Source of the DNA: Pseudoduganella sp.
GTDB lineage: Bacteria > Pseudomonadota > Gammaproteobacteria > Burkholderiales > Burkholderiaceae_D
DNA length: 49,816 bases
Direction: 5' to 3'
Assembly (NCBI GenBank): GCA_021323265.1
Contig: JAJTCO010000058.1
Span: forward strand, 1 to 49,816
Position numbers and translations under genes: made by a program. Positions 18,072 through 26,127 of this stretch are shown piece after piece (position 1 is the first letter of the stretch; each line of letters begins with the position of its first letter). The notes under the pieces were generated by a model, which saw only the letters and a program-made list of their open reading frames with translations, did no database searches and had not been told where the DNA came from.

Positions 18072-18102
18072 CCAATTTAGTGCATAACTGCACCTAAATT
18101 GG
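18072..18102. promoter_or_regulatory. 31-bp interrupted palindrome, operator candidate for TBDR 3
   Basis: The outer arms CCAATTTAG (18072-18080) and CTAAATTGG (18094-18102) are perfect complements. Inside, GTGCA (18080-18084) and TGCAC (18089-18093) also pair around TAAC. As RNA it would be a 13-bp stem with one bulged base, but there is no T-run. Size and symmetry fit a dimeric repressor or activator site about 220 bases upstream of TBDR 3. Confidence 0.55.
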
Positions 18103-18267
18103 GCCCATCCTGTGGCAACAGACCCGTATTTCCCAGCAATTCTCAGGCGTACACCGTTCGGCCCTTCAACATTGACATAAATTCCATCGGGGTGCTCTCA
18201 TACCGCATGGAAAAAGCGTTTGGCGTTCTTTTTCATTGGCGTCCATCCGTGGGCATCAAACAAGCAA

Positions 18268-18297
18268 CAGTGCAGGAACCGCAGGGAAACTGCACTG
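18268..18297 (+). promoter_or_regulatory. Leader hairpin before the TBDR 3 ribosome site
   Basis: CAGTGCAG (18268-18275) and CTGCACTG (18290-18297) form a perfect 8-bp stem with a 14-base loop. It ends nine bases before the GAGGGAG ribosome site. It shares the AACTGCAC core with the larger palindrome at 18072-18102. Confidence 0.5.
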
Positions 18298-18322
18298 ATC
18301 TTCATTGAGGGAGTTTATAAAA

Positions 18323-21235
18323 ATGATGGTGGAAAACATTCTGTCCCGTTCTGTACGTCTGGTTTGCGCCGGCGGCATGGCGCTGGGCGTTTCGGCTGCG
18401 TTTGCGCAAGAAGCGCAACAACCGATGCAAAAAGTGGAAGTTACCGGTTCGCGTATTCCGACCGCTAACCTCGAAGGTACCAGCCCGATCACCGTGCTGG
18501 GCGCCAAAGACATCAAGGTAGACGGCGTCCGTAACGTTGAAAGCCTGCTGAACAACCTGCCACAGGTGTTTGCTGCGCAAACCGGCTCCGTGGCCAACGG
18601 CGCAACCGGTACCGCCACCGTCAACCTGCGTGGCCTGGGCGCGAACCGCACCCTGGTGCTGGTCAACGGCAAGCGTCTGCCGTCCGGTTCCGCCGGCACC
18701 GCAGCAGCCGACTTGAACCAGATCCCGACCGCCCTGGTCAAGCGCGTTGAAGTGCTGACCGGCGGTGCCGGCGCCGTGTACGGTGCCGACGCTGTGGCTG
18801 GTGTGGTCAACTTCATCATGGAAGACAAGTTCGAAGGCGTGCGCGTTGACCTGAACTATTCCGGCTTCAACCACTCGCAAAAGGGCACCGGCGGCGTGGC
18901 CGACATCGTGGCTGGCCGTAACAAGACCAACCCGAACGAGTTCAAGGTTCCTGGCGACAAGGACTTCGACGGCATCTCGAAAGACGCTTCCCTGCTGATC
19001 GGCGGCAACTTCGACGGCAACAAGGGTAACGCCACCCTGTTCTTCTCCTACAAGAAAGAACACGAACTGCTGCAATCGGAGCGTGACTGGTCCGCTTGCG
19101 CCCTGGCTTCCTCGAAGACCGGCTTCTCCTGCGGCGGCTCCTCGACCTCCGCCACCGGCCGCTTCACCAACACCAAGACCGGCACTGCCTACACCACCGA
19201 TGCCAACGGCATTCCGCGCGTGTACAACAATGCCACCGACCTGTACAACTACGGTCCGATCAACCACCTGCAGCGCCCTGACGAGCGTTATGGCTTCAGC
19301 GCTTCGGTCAAGTACGACGTGACCGACAAAATGCGCGTGTACGGCGACTTCGCCTTCCACGACGACACCACCGACGCGCAGATCGCGCCAGGCGGCATCT
19401 TCGGTAACGTCTACACCATCCGTTACGACAACCCATTCCTGACCCCGGCAATGCGCACGGCCTTCTCGCTGAACGCACCTGGCGACGAAACCGACGTCGT
19501 GATCCAGCGCCGTAACGTTGAAGGCGGTGGCCGCGTTGCCTTCTTCAACAACACTTCCTTCCGCACCCTGTTCGGTGTGAAGGGTGAAGTTGGCGCATGG
19601 CAGTACGACGTGTTCGCCCAGACCTCCAAGGTGCGTTCCGCCGGCTCGTCCAACAACTACTTCTCGAAAGACCGCGGCGCCAAGGCGCTGGACGTCGTGA
19701 ACGTCAACGGCGTGGCAACCTGCGCCTCCGTGGTCAACGGCACCGACGCAAACTGCGTACCGTACAACGTGTTCAAGGTTGGCGGCGTCACCCAGGCAAT
19801 GCTGGACTACATCCAGATCCCTGGCCAGACCTTCGGCCACACCGCACAGACCATCCAGGGCGCGACCATGTCGGCTGACCTGGGCGAGTACGGCATCAAG
19901 CTGCCAACCTCCTCCAACGGCATCGGCCTGTCCTTCGGTCTGGAGCGCCGCACCGAAGAGATGGTGCTGAATCCGGACGGTCCTTCGCAAAACTTCGACC
20001 TGGACGGTTCCGGCGGTCCTGTGACCCCAGTGGCCGGCAAGTACACCGTGAAGGATATCTTCGCGGAAACCCGTCTGCCGATCCTGGAAGACAAGCCATT
20101 CGCCAAGATGCTCGCCGTCAACGCATCGTTCCGCCGCACCGACATCGACACCGGCGTGAAGGCCAATACCTACGGTATGGGCGTGGAATGGCAGCCTGCC
20201 GACATGTTCAAGGTGCGCGGTTCCTACCAGAAGGCCGTGCGCGCGCCGAACATCGTTGAACTGTTCTCGCCAGCTGGCAACAACCTGTTCGACATGGATG
20301 CCGATCCATGCGCCGGCGCCACCCCATCCGCTTCGTTCGCCGAGTGCGCACGCACCGGTGTGACCGCAGCCCAGTACGGCAAGATCCAGGATTCCCCAGG
20401 CGGCCAGTACAACTACCTGGCAGGCGGCAATCCTAAGCTGAATCCGGAAAAGTCCAAGTCGAAGACCCTGGGCCTGGTGATCCAGCCGATGCCAAACCTG
20501 TCCTTCACCGTGGACTACTTCGACATCAAGGTGGAAGACACCATCTCCATCGTGTCGCCAGAGACCACCCTGGAGAAGTGCATGGCCTCGGGTGACGCTG
20601 CCTACTGCTCGCAAGTGACCCGCGACTCGCTGGGCACCCTGTGGCTGCTGCCGGAAGCATCGATCGTTGGCACCAACACCAACATCGGTACCCTGGCAAC
20701 CAAGGGCGTGGACTTCGGCGCGAACTACTCGATGAAGCTGTCGAACGCCATGGGCCGCGTAAGCTTCGCCTTCAACGGCACCCTGCTGGACACCTTCGAA
20801 GTTGAAGAGCTGCCAGGCGACGGTTCCTACGATTGCGTCGGTTACTACAACGGCGCCGGCAAGTGCGGCCAGCCACGTCCGGAATGGCGTCACAAGCTGC
20901 GCGGCACCTGGGAAACCCCATGGGGCGTAGCCGTGGCCGCCACCTGGCGTCACTTCGGCAGCACCCTGCTGGAAAAAGCCAGCGACAATCCGCTGCTGAA
21001 GGGCACCGTCAACGATGTCGACCGCAAGCTGCCGAACATCAACTACCTGGACCTGCACGCTGCTTACAACCTGACCCGCAACATCTCGCTGTCGGCAGGT
21101 ATCAACAACGTGCTGGACAAAGACCCACCAATCACCTCCCAGATTGGTACCGGCCAGGGTAACGGCAACACCTTCCCGTCCATGTACGACGCGATGGGCC
21201 GCAAGATCTTCCTGAACATGACTGCCAAGTTCTAA
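18323..21235 (+). CDS. TonB-dependent outer-membrane receptor (tandem cluster member 3)
   Basis: The 970-residue receptor has a signal peptide (MMVENILSRSVRLVCAGG...AAFAQ), the mature start 'MQKVEVTGSRIPTANLEG', a plug domain ('LRGLGANRTLVLVNGKRL', 'VYGADAVAGVVNFIMEDKF') and a barrel ending in AKF. It is the most diverged of the four paralogs; its loop Cys pair is 'CALASSKTGFSC'. ATG at 18323 is preceded by a strong GAGGGAG nine bases upstream; an in-frame TTG at 18305 is not needed. The coding sequence uses more GTT, GCT, CGT and CCA codons than its neighbours, a pattern often seen in strongly expressed genes. A tandem pair of hairpins follows the stop. Ligand unknown. Confidence 0.92.
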   Translation: MMVENILSRSVRLVCAGGMALGVSAAFAQEAQQPMQKVEVTGSRIPTANLEGTSPITVLGAKDIKVDGVRNVESLLNNLPQVFAAQTGSVANGATGTATVNLRGLGANRTLVLVNGKRLPSGSAGTAAADLNQIPTALVKRVEVLTGGAGAVYGADAVAGVVNFIMEDKFEGVRVDLNYSGFNHSQKGTGGVADIVAGRNKTNPNEFKVPGDKDFDGISKDASLLIGGNFDGNKGNATLFFSYKKEHELLQSERDWSACALASSKTGFSCGGSSTSATGRFTNTKTGTAYTTDANGIPRVYNNATDLYNYGPINHLQRPDERYGFSASVKYDVTDKMRVYGDFAFHDDTTDAQIAPGGIFGNVYTIRYDNPFLTPAMRTAFSLNAPGDETDVVIQRRNVEGGGRVAFFNNTSFRTLFGVKGEVGAWQYDVFAQTSKVRSAGSSNNYFSKDRGAKALDVVNVNGVATCASVVNGTDANCVPYNVFKVGGVTQAMLDYIQIPGQTFGHTAQTIQGATMSADLGEYGIKLPTSSNGIGLSFGLERRTEEMVLNPDGPSQNFDLDGSGGPVTPVAGKYTVKDIFAETRLPILEDKPFAKMLAVNASFRRTDIDTGVKANTYGMGVEWQPADMFKVRGSYQKAVRAPNIVELFSPAGNNLFDMDADPCAGATPSASFAECARTGVTAAQYGKIQDSPGGQYNYLAGGNPKLNPEKSKSKTLGLVIQPMPNLSFTVDYFDIKVEDTISIVSPETTLEKCMASGDAAYCSQVTRDSLGTLWLLPEASIVGTNTNIGTLATKGVDFGANYSMKLSNAMGRVSFAFNGTLLDTFEVEELPGDGSYDCVGYYNGAGKCGQPRPEWRHKLRGTWETPWGVAVAATWRHFGSTLLEKASDNPLLKGTVNDVDRKLPNINYLDLHAAYNLTRNISLSAGINNVLDKDPPITSQIGTGQGNGNTFPSMYDAMGRKIFLNMTAKF

Positions 21236-21246
21236 GATCTTCCGAA

Positions 21247-21302
21247 GTGCCACCTGCGGGTGGCACGGACGAAAAAAAACCTCGCTTCGGCGAGGTTTTT
21301 TT
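21247..21302. terminator. Tandem hairpins, bidirectional terminator between TBDR 3 and hydroxylase gene
   Basis: A perfect 8-bp hairpin (GTGCCACC/GGTGGCAC around TGCG, 21247-21266) is followed by a classic terminator, CCTCGC/GCGAGG around TTCG (21280-21295), with A- and T-runs on either side. It can stop transcription from both convergent genes. Confidence 0.85.
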
Positions 21303-21321
21303 ATGGGCGGCCGGCGCCGCG

Positions 21322-22488
21322 CTACATGTCCCAGTCGGCCTTGGCGCCGCCGCGGAAGCCGTCGATCGCCTCCAGCATGGAGCCCACCAGCTGCCTTTCC
21401 GTATCGTTCAATTCCGGCCGCCAGACCTCCAGCAGCAGGATCACGCGCGTTGCGTCGCTGCGGTTCCACGCCTCATGCTCGATGGTGTCGTCGAAGACCC
21501 AGGCCTTGCCCTCCTCCCAGGTGCGCGTTTCATTGCCTACACGCAGCTGGCAATGCGCTGGGACCACCAGCGGCAAGTGCACGATCAGGCGCGTGTTGAT
21601 GATGCCCGTATGCGGCGGGATGTGGGCCCCCGGGCGCAGCAGCGAGAACAGCACGCTGGGCGAGCGGCCCGCGATGCGCGGCAGCGGCACCTGCTCCAGC
21701 GCCGCCATGGTGGCCGGACAGCGCGCGGCGTTGGCTGCGTTCAGCTTACCGTCTTCCCACAGGTAGAAGGCGCTCCAGTCGCGGTTGTTGTGCATGCCGC
21801 CGCGGTTGAGCTGCGGGCGGCTGGGGTCGGGCTTGATATAAGGTTGGAAAGCGGCATGGTCCTGCAGCACTTGCAGCACTTCCGCCTTGATGGCCGGGGT
21901 GGCGGCTTCGAGCGCCGCCAGCCACGGGAAATCGCGCTTGTCAAAGAACTGCACCTGCGGCAGGCCGGGGAAATAGTACAGGCGCGGCTGCTGCAGGAAG
22001 ATCTGCTTCTTCCCCAGCAACAGGTCGAGCGACTGGCGAAAGCGCGCCGCCTCCGGCGCATCGTCCAGGCCGGCCTGCGCCAGCTTGTCGAGCAGGTGGC
22101 CTTCGAAGCTGCCGGCCGCCTTTTCCACCAGTTGCTGGGCGCGCTGCACCAGGTCCTGCAGGGATGTCGGCACCGGGCGCGGCGCGGCGTGCAGGATGGC
22201 GCGCGCATAGTTGGCGGCGCCGTGCAGGTCGCCGCTGGCGGCCAGCACTTCGGCCTTCAGCGCCAGCACCTGCAGGTTGGCCGGCTCATGTTCCAGGGCC
22301 CGGTCCAGGGCCGCCAGCGCGGCCGGGTAATCGCGCAAGCCGGCACAGGCATGCGCCAGGCCGAAGTACACGGAGGCGTCGCCATGACCGGCCGCGGCCA
22401 GTTGCTCGAAACACGGCCGTGCGGACGCGGCATCGCCGCGGCGCAGGGCCGCCATGCCGGCATCGGCCAGCGCAGCTACATCAATCAT
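21322..22488 (-). CDS. Aspartyl/asparaginyl beta-hydroxylase-like 2-oxoglutarate oxygenase with TPR-like N-terminus (1)
   Basis: The 388-residue protein has helical TPR-like repeats (about 1-105, 'GDAASARPCFEQLAAAG', 'LRDYPAALAALDRALEHEP') and a C-terminal AspH oxygenase domain (about 180-370). The Fe-binding pair is His293 ('PPHTGIINTRLIVHLPLVVP') and His338 ('FDDTIEHEAWN'), and Arg348 fits 2-oxoglutarate binding. These motifs match vertebrate AspH, which also has a TPR region. It would hydroxylate Asp/Asn side chains of an unknown protein or peptide. It has no signal peptide, so it is probably cytoplasmic. ATG at 22488 (AAGGA upstream) was preferred to the adjacent TTG. Only nine bases separate it from its paralog upstream. 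Confidence 0.88.
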   Translation of the reverse strand: MIDVAALADAGMAALRRGDAASARPCFEQLAAAGHGDASVYFGLAHACAGLRDYPAALAALDRALEHEPANLQVLALKAEVLAASGDLHGAANYARAILHAAPRPVPTSLQDLVQRAQQLVEKAAGSFEGHLLDKLAQAGLDDAPEAARFRQSLDLLLGKKQIFLQQPRLYYFPGLPQVQFFDKRDFPWLAALEAATPAIKAEVLQVLQDHAAFQPYIKPDPSRPQLNRGGMHNNRDWSAFYLWEDGKLNAANAARCPATMAALEQVPLPRIAGRSPSVLFSLLRPGAHIPPHTGIINTRLIVHLPLVVPAHCQLRVGNETRTWEEGKAWVFDDTIEHEAWNRSDATRVILLLEVWRPELNDTERQLVGSMLEAIDGFRGGAKADWDM

Positions 22489-22497
22489 CAAGGGTCC

Positions 22498-23694
22498 TTA
22501 CAGGTCGAATCCGCCGCTGCCTTGGGCAAAGGCGTTGATGCCACGGGTCATCTCCGTGATCATAGCCCGTTCTGCTTCGGACAGGTGGGGATGCCAGATA
22601 TCGAACATCAAGATTACGCGCAGCTTGTCGCTGTCGTTCCAGGCTTCGTGCTCGATCGTGTCGTCGAAGACCCAGGCTTGGCCGACCTGCCATTGGCGTG
22701 TTTCATTGCCAACGCGGAAACCGCAGCTTTCCGGCACGATTAGCGGCAAATGGCAGACCAGGCGCGTATTGGCGACGCCCACGTGGGCTGGAATGCGGGT
22801 ATGCGGCTTCAACAGCGAAAACATCGCGTTCGGCGTGCGGCCCGGCTGGTCCGGCTGCGGCGCCCCGCCCAGCGCCGCCATGCTGCGCGGTGCGCGCGCC
22901 ACATTCTCCGGCACCGGCAAACCATCCTTGAGCAGGTGGAAGGCGCTCCAGCGCGGCGAATTGTTCAGTTCAGCAAACTGATTGTGCGGCTGGTCGGCGC
23001 TATACGTCAGGTAAGGCTCGAAGCCCTCCTCGCCGTCCAGGATGCCGAGGAATTCATCGCGAATGACATCGGTTTGCGCTTCCAGCGCCGCGATCCACGG
23101 AAACTGCTTGCGGTCGAAGAACTGGATCGGCGCCAGGCCAGGGAAGAAGTAATTCATCGGCCGCGAATCGTAGCGCTGGCGGCGGCCGAACATCAGGTCC
23201 AGCGATTCGCGGAAGCGCTGGCTGTGTTCGCCGCCCACTTCGCGCACCAGCGGCTGCAGGTAGTCATCGAGGAAGCTGCCGAATTGCTGGTTGTACTTGT
23301 CGCGAAAGGCCATCGCATGCGCCACGCGGCTGCGGAAATTCGGGTGCAGCTGGTCCATCGGCAGCGACACCTGGGTGGCCCCGCTATAGGCCGCCGCCGC
23401 CGCATGCACCTTGCCCTGGCGCTCCAGCATTTCGCCGCGCATGAGCAGCGCCAGCATGTCGGACGGCGCCACCGTCAGCGCCCCCTTGATGGCAGCTTCC
23501 TCGCCTGCCTCGTCGCCCACGTGGCGGCAGGCCACGGCCAGGTTGATCCACTGCTGCTGGTCCTTGCCATCGAGCTGGACCATGCGTTCGAGCAACTGGC
23601 GCGCCTGCGCCATGTCACCCGCTTGCACGGCACGTTTTACTTCCGCCTCCAGGGCTGCCACTTCCTTATCCACTCCGCCGCGCTCCATTGACAT
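22498..23694 (-). CDS. Aspartyl/asparaginyl beta-hydroxylase-like 2-oxoglutarate oxygenase with TPR-like N-terminus (2)
   Basis: This 398-residue paralog has the same layout: helical repeats (about 10-105, 'GDMAQARQLLERMVQLDG', 'AIKGALTVAPSDMLALLMRG') and an AspH domain (about 190-380) with His304 ('IPAHVGVANTRLVCHLPLIVP'), His349 ('FDDTIEHEAW') and Arg359. Both genes share 'YFFPGL/YYFPGL' and 'QFFD(R/K)..FPW' before the catalytic region, so they arose by duplication. All expected metal ligands are present. ATG at 23694 was taken as start, though an ATG two codons later or a GTG at 23673 with GGAG nearby are possible. It is first in a two-gene operon convergent with TBDR 3. Confidence 0.87.
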   Translation of the reverse strand: MSMERGGVDKEVAALEAEVKRAVQAGDMAQARQLLERMVQLDGKDQQQWINLAVACRHVGDEAGEEAAIKGALTVAPSDMLALLMRGEMLERQGKVHAAAAAYSGATQVSLPMDQLHPNFRSRVAHAMAFRDKYNQQFGSFLDDYLQPLVREVGGEHSQRFRESLDLMFGRRQRYDSRPMNYFFPGLAPIQFFDRKQFPWIAALEAQTDVIRDEFLGILDGEEGFEPYLTYSADQPHNQFAELNNSPRWSAFHLLKDGLPVPENVARAPRSMAALGGAPQPDQPGRTPNAMFSLLKPHTRIPAHVGVANTRLVCHLPLIVPESCGFRVGNETRQWQVGQAWVFDDTIEHEAWNDSDKLRVILMFDIWHPHLSEAERAMITEMTRGINAFAQGSGGFDL

Positions 23695-23881
23695 GATTGC
23701 TTTACATTTCGCAACATTTCAAATTGTAACGGCCTGCCGGCGGCCTAGCCACTTTCTGTTGAAAACTAACGACAAACTTTTCGTCGAAGTGGAGCTAGCT
23801 TTTTGGTAGCCACGCCCTAGCATGAAGGAGGGCACCGTTGTACCGCCGCCCTCGCAGTACCCTGCCATTGGAGAAGTGATC

Positions 23882-24268
23882 ATGAAAACAACAGCACGCT
23901 GCGCCGTCGCCCTGTTGGCCCTGGCCGCCACCGGGGCCATGGCCCAGCAATCCACCGTCCAAATCCGTGCCAGCGAAGCCCGCACCGTAACGCTGCGCCA
24001 TGGGGAGTTCAATGACTATGCCAGCCTCTACCAGCTGAGCAATGGCCGCTACATCAAGTTCAGCACGCAGCAACGGCGCTACTACGCCAAGCTGGACAAA
24101 GGGGAACGCATCGAAATCCGACCGATCTCCCGCACGGATTTCGTCACCGCCGCCGGCACCCACATCGCCTTCCGCGACAGCGGCGACGAAGTGACGATCT
24201 CCAACTACGAGCACCTGCCGATGGCCGGCACCACACTCAGCAACGTGACCCTGGTCGCCAGCCGCTGA
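23882..24268 (+). CDS. Small secreted protein of unknown function
   Basis: The 128-residue protein starts with a clear signal peptide (MKTTARCAVALLALAATGAMAQ). The mature part of about 105 residues is polar, predicted beta-rich and without cysteine ('TVTLRHGEFNDYASLYQLSNG', 'YYAKLDKGERIEIRPISRTDF'). It is most likely periplasmic. I do not recognise the family. ATG at 23882 with GGAGAA upstream is favoured over an upstream in-frame ATG at 23822 because only the former begins with a signal peptide. It is divergent from the hydroxylase pair across 187 bases and convergent with aroG. Confidence 0.75.
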   Translation: MKTTARCAVALLALAATGAMAQQSTVQIRASEARTVTLRHGEFNDYASLYQLSNGRYIKFSTQQRRYYAKLDKGERIEIRPISRTDFVTAAGTHIAFRDSGDEVTISNYEHLPMAGTTLSNVTLVASR

Positions 24269-24278
24269 GGCGCGCCAT

Positions 24279-24299
24279 GCCGCGGCCCGGTGCCGCGGC
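24279..24299. repeat. GC-rich hairpin between convergent genes
   Basis: GCCGCGGC occurs twice around CCGGT; being self-complementary, the copies form an 8-bp stem. It lies between the ends of the small secreted protein gene and aroG. There is no T-run. Confidence 0.45.
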
Positions 24300-24310
24300 A
24301 CACGGGCCGC

Positions 24311-25369
24311 TTACTCGCCCTGCAGGCGCCGTGCGCGCACGGCCGCCGCCAGGTTCTCCAGCACCGCCACGCTGGTTTCCCAGTCGATGCAGCCGTCCGT
24401 GATGGACTGGCCGTAGGTCAGCTCCTTGCCCGGCACCAGGTCCTGGCGGCCGCCCACCAGGTGCGACTCCACCATGACGCCCACGATGCGGGTATCGCCG
24501 CCGGCCACCTGGGCCGCGATGTCGGCGCACACCGGCACCTGGTTCTCCGGCTTCTTCGACGAATTGGCGTGCGAGGCGTCGATCATCAGGCGCGCCGCCA
24601 GGCCGTAGCCGGCAATGGCCTTGCACGCTTCTTCCACGCTGGTCGCATCGTAGTTCGGGGTCTTGCCGCCGCGCAGGATGATGTGGCAATCCTCGTTGCC
24701 GTTGGTCGAGACGATGGCCGAGTGGCCGCCCTTGGTCACCGACAGGAAGTGGTGCGGCTGCGAGGCGGCCTTGATGGCTTCCACCGCGATCTTGGTGTTG
24801 CCGTCCGTGCCGTTCTTGAAGCCCACCGGGCAGGACAGGCCGGACGCCAGTTCGCGGTGCACCTGCGACTCCGTGGTGCGGGCGCCGATCGCGCCCCAGG
24901 AAATCAGGTCGGCGATGTACTGCGGGCTGATCACGTCCAGGAACTCGGTGCCGGCAGGCAAGCCCAGTTCGTTGATGTCGCGCAGCAGTTCGCGCGCCAT
25001 GCGCAGGCCGTCGTTGATGCGGAAACTGTTGTCCATGTACGGGTCGTTGATCATGCCCTTCCAGCCCACCGTGGTGCGCGGCTTTTCGAAGTAGACGCGC
25101 ATGACGATCTCCAGGTCGCCCTTCAGGCGTTCGCGCAGCGGCGCCAGGCGGCGCGCATACTCCATCGCCGCTTTCGGGTCGTGGATGGAACAGGGGCCCA
25201 CCACCACCATCAGGCGGTCATCCTGGCCGTGCAGGATGCGATGCAGGGCGACGCGCGCTTCGGAAGCGGTGTTGGAGGCCGCTTCGGTGCAGGGAAATTC
25301 GCGAATCAGGTGCGACGGGGGCGTCAGCTCCTTCATTTCACGAATGCGCAGGTCGTCGGTACGTTGCAT
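24311..25369 (-). CDS. aroG: 3-Deoxy-7-phosphoheptulonate (DAHP) synthase, class I
   Basis: The 352-residue enzyme condenses phosphoenolpyruvate with erythrose-4-phosphate, the first step of the shikimate pathway. AroG/F/H family landmarks are 'VVVGPCSIHDPKAAMEYARRL', 'MRVYFEKPRTTVGWKGMINDP', 'GARTTESQVHRELASGLSCPVGFKNGTDG' and 'IDASHANSSKKPENQ', covering substrate and metal ligands (Cys in GPCS, His in DASHAN). Length equals E. coli AroG (350). Which aromatic amino acid inhibits it cannot be told from these motifs. ATG at 25369 has CAGGAG upstream. A terminator hairpin ends only 25 bases before the start, so a regulated leader is possible. Confidence 0.93.
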   Translation of the reverse strand: MQRTDDLRIREMKELTPPSHLIREFPCTEAASNTASEARVALHRILHGQDDRLMVVVGPCSIHDPKAAMEYARRLAPLRERLKGDLEIVMRVYFEKPRTTVGWKGMINDPYMDNSFRINDGLRMARELLRDINELGLPAGTEFLDVISPQYIADLISWGAIGARTTESQVHRELASGLSCPVGFKNGTDGNTKIAVEAIKAASQPHHFLSVTKGGHSAIVSTNGNEDCHIILRGGKTPNYDATSVEEACKAIAGYGLAARLMIDASHANSSKKPENQVPVCADIAAQVAGGDTRIVGVMVESHLVGGRQDLVPGKELTYGQSITDGCIDWETSVAVLENLAAAVRARRLQGE

Positions 25370-25394
25370 GATGGTTTCTCCTGGGACTTAAAGT

Positions 25395-25422
25395 AAAAAA
25401 AAACCGCCATCGCTGGCGGTTT
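25395..25422 (-). terminator. Intrinsic terminator between udk and aroG
   Basis: On the minus strand AAACCGCCA and TGGCGGTTT form a 9-bp stem around GCGA, followed by about nine T. It lies after udk, and its T-run ends 25 bases before the aroG ATG. Confidence 0.88.
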
Positions 25423-25470
25423 GTTTTGGTATCTGCTGGGATCTCGTTTTGCTGCTACGTGAACCGGCCG

Positions 25471-26109
25471 CTACTCCACCGCCTTCTTGATCAGGCTGGC
25501 CACCTTGGTGGTGATGATGTCCACCGCCGGCCCGTTGGCGCCGTGCGGCAGGATCACGTGGGCGTGGCGCTTGGTCGGCTCGATGAACTGCTTGTACATC
25601 GGGCGCACCGTTTCCAGGTACTGGTTGATCACGCTGTCGGTGCTGCGCCCGCGCTCGGCGATGTCGCGCTGCAGGCGGCGGATGAAGCGCACGTCGGCCG
25701 CCGTGTCGACGAAGATCTTCAGCGACATCTGCTTGCGCAGGTCGGCGTCGTACAGGGCGAACAGGCCCTCGATCACGATCACCGGGGCCGGCTTGACGGT
25801 GATGGTCTCGGTGGTGCGGTTATCCTGGGCGAAGTCGTACACGGGCATTTCGATCGGCTCGCCGGCGCGCAACTTCTGCACATGCTCGATCATCAGCGGC
25901 CAGTCGAACGCTTCCGGGTGGTCGTAATTGACCTTGCGCCGGTCTTCCGGCGACATGTGGGTCTGGTCCAGGTAGTAGTCGTCCTGCAGCACCACCGACA
26001 CCACCTCCGAACCGAACGATTTCAGCACTTCGCGCGTGACCGTCGACTTGCCGCTGCCGCTGCCGCCTGCGACACCAATCACGAAGGGTTTGTTGTTCGA
26101 ATTGTTCAT
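25471..26109 (-). CDS. udk: Uridine kinase
   Basis: The 212-residue cytoplasmic kinase phosphorylates uridine (and cytidine) in pyrimidine salvage. It has a P-loop 'GVAGGSGSGKST' at residues 12-23, 'VLQDDYYLDQTHM', 'NYDHPEAFDWPLM' and 'IEGLFAL', all typical of Udk, and matches the E. coli length (213). ATG at 26109 was chosen because it gives the canonical start MNNSNNKPFVIGVAGG with GGA upstream; the longer open frame crosses the terminator hairpin before it. Terminators flank the gene on both sides. Confidence 0.93.
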   Translation of the reverse strand: MNNSNNKPFVIGVAGGSGSGKSTVTREVLKSFGSEVVSVVLQDDYYLDQTHMSPEDRRKVNYDHPEAFDWPLMIEHVQKLRAGEPIEMPVYDFAQDNRTTETITVKPAPVIVIEGLFALYDADLRKQMSLKIFVDTAADVRFIRRLQRDIAERGRSTDSVINQYLETVRPMYKQFIEPTKRHAHVILPHGANGPAVDIITTKVASLIKKAVE

Positions 26110-26127
26110 GTGATTTCCGTCCCAGGC

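Larger units (their letters stand above)
17944..18322. other. Long upstream region of TBDR 3
   Basis: About 380 non-coding bases lie between the terminator of TBDR 2 and TBDR 3. It is less GC-rich than its surroundings. It holds a large interrupted palindrome (18072-18102), a TTGACA at 18172-18177 with no convincing -10 at normal spacing, and a leader hairpin (18268-18297) next to the ribosome site. Short open frames here have no family features and were not called. Confidence 0.5.

Noticed and set aside
17944..18322. Short frames and a TTGACA box upstream of TBDR 3
   Set aside because: The frames have no features, and no -10 lies at 16-18 bases from TTGACA (18172-18177), so no promoter was called.
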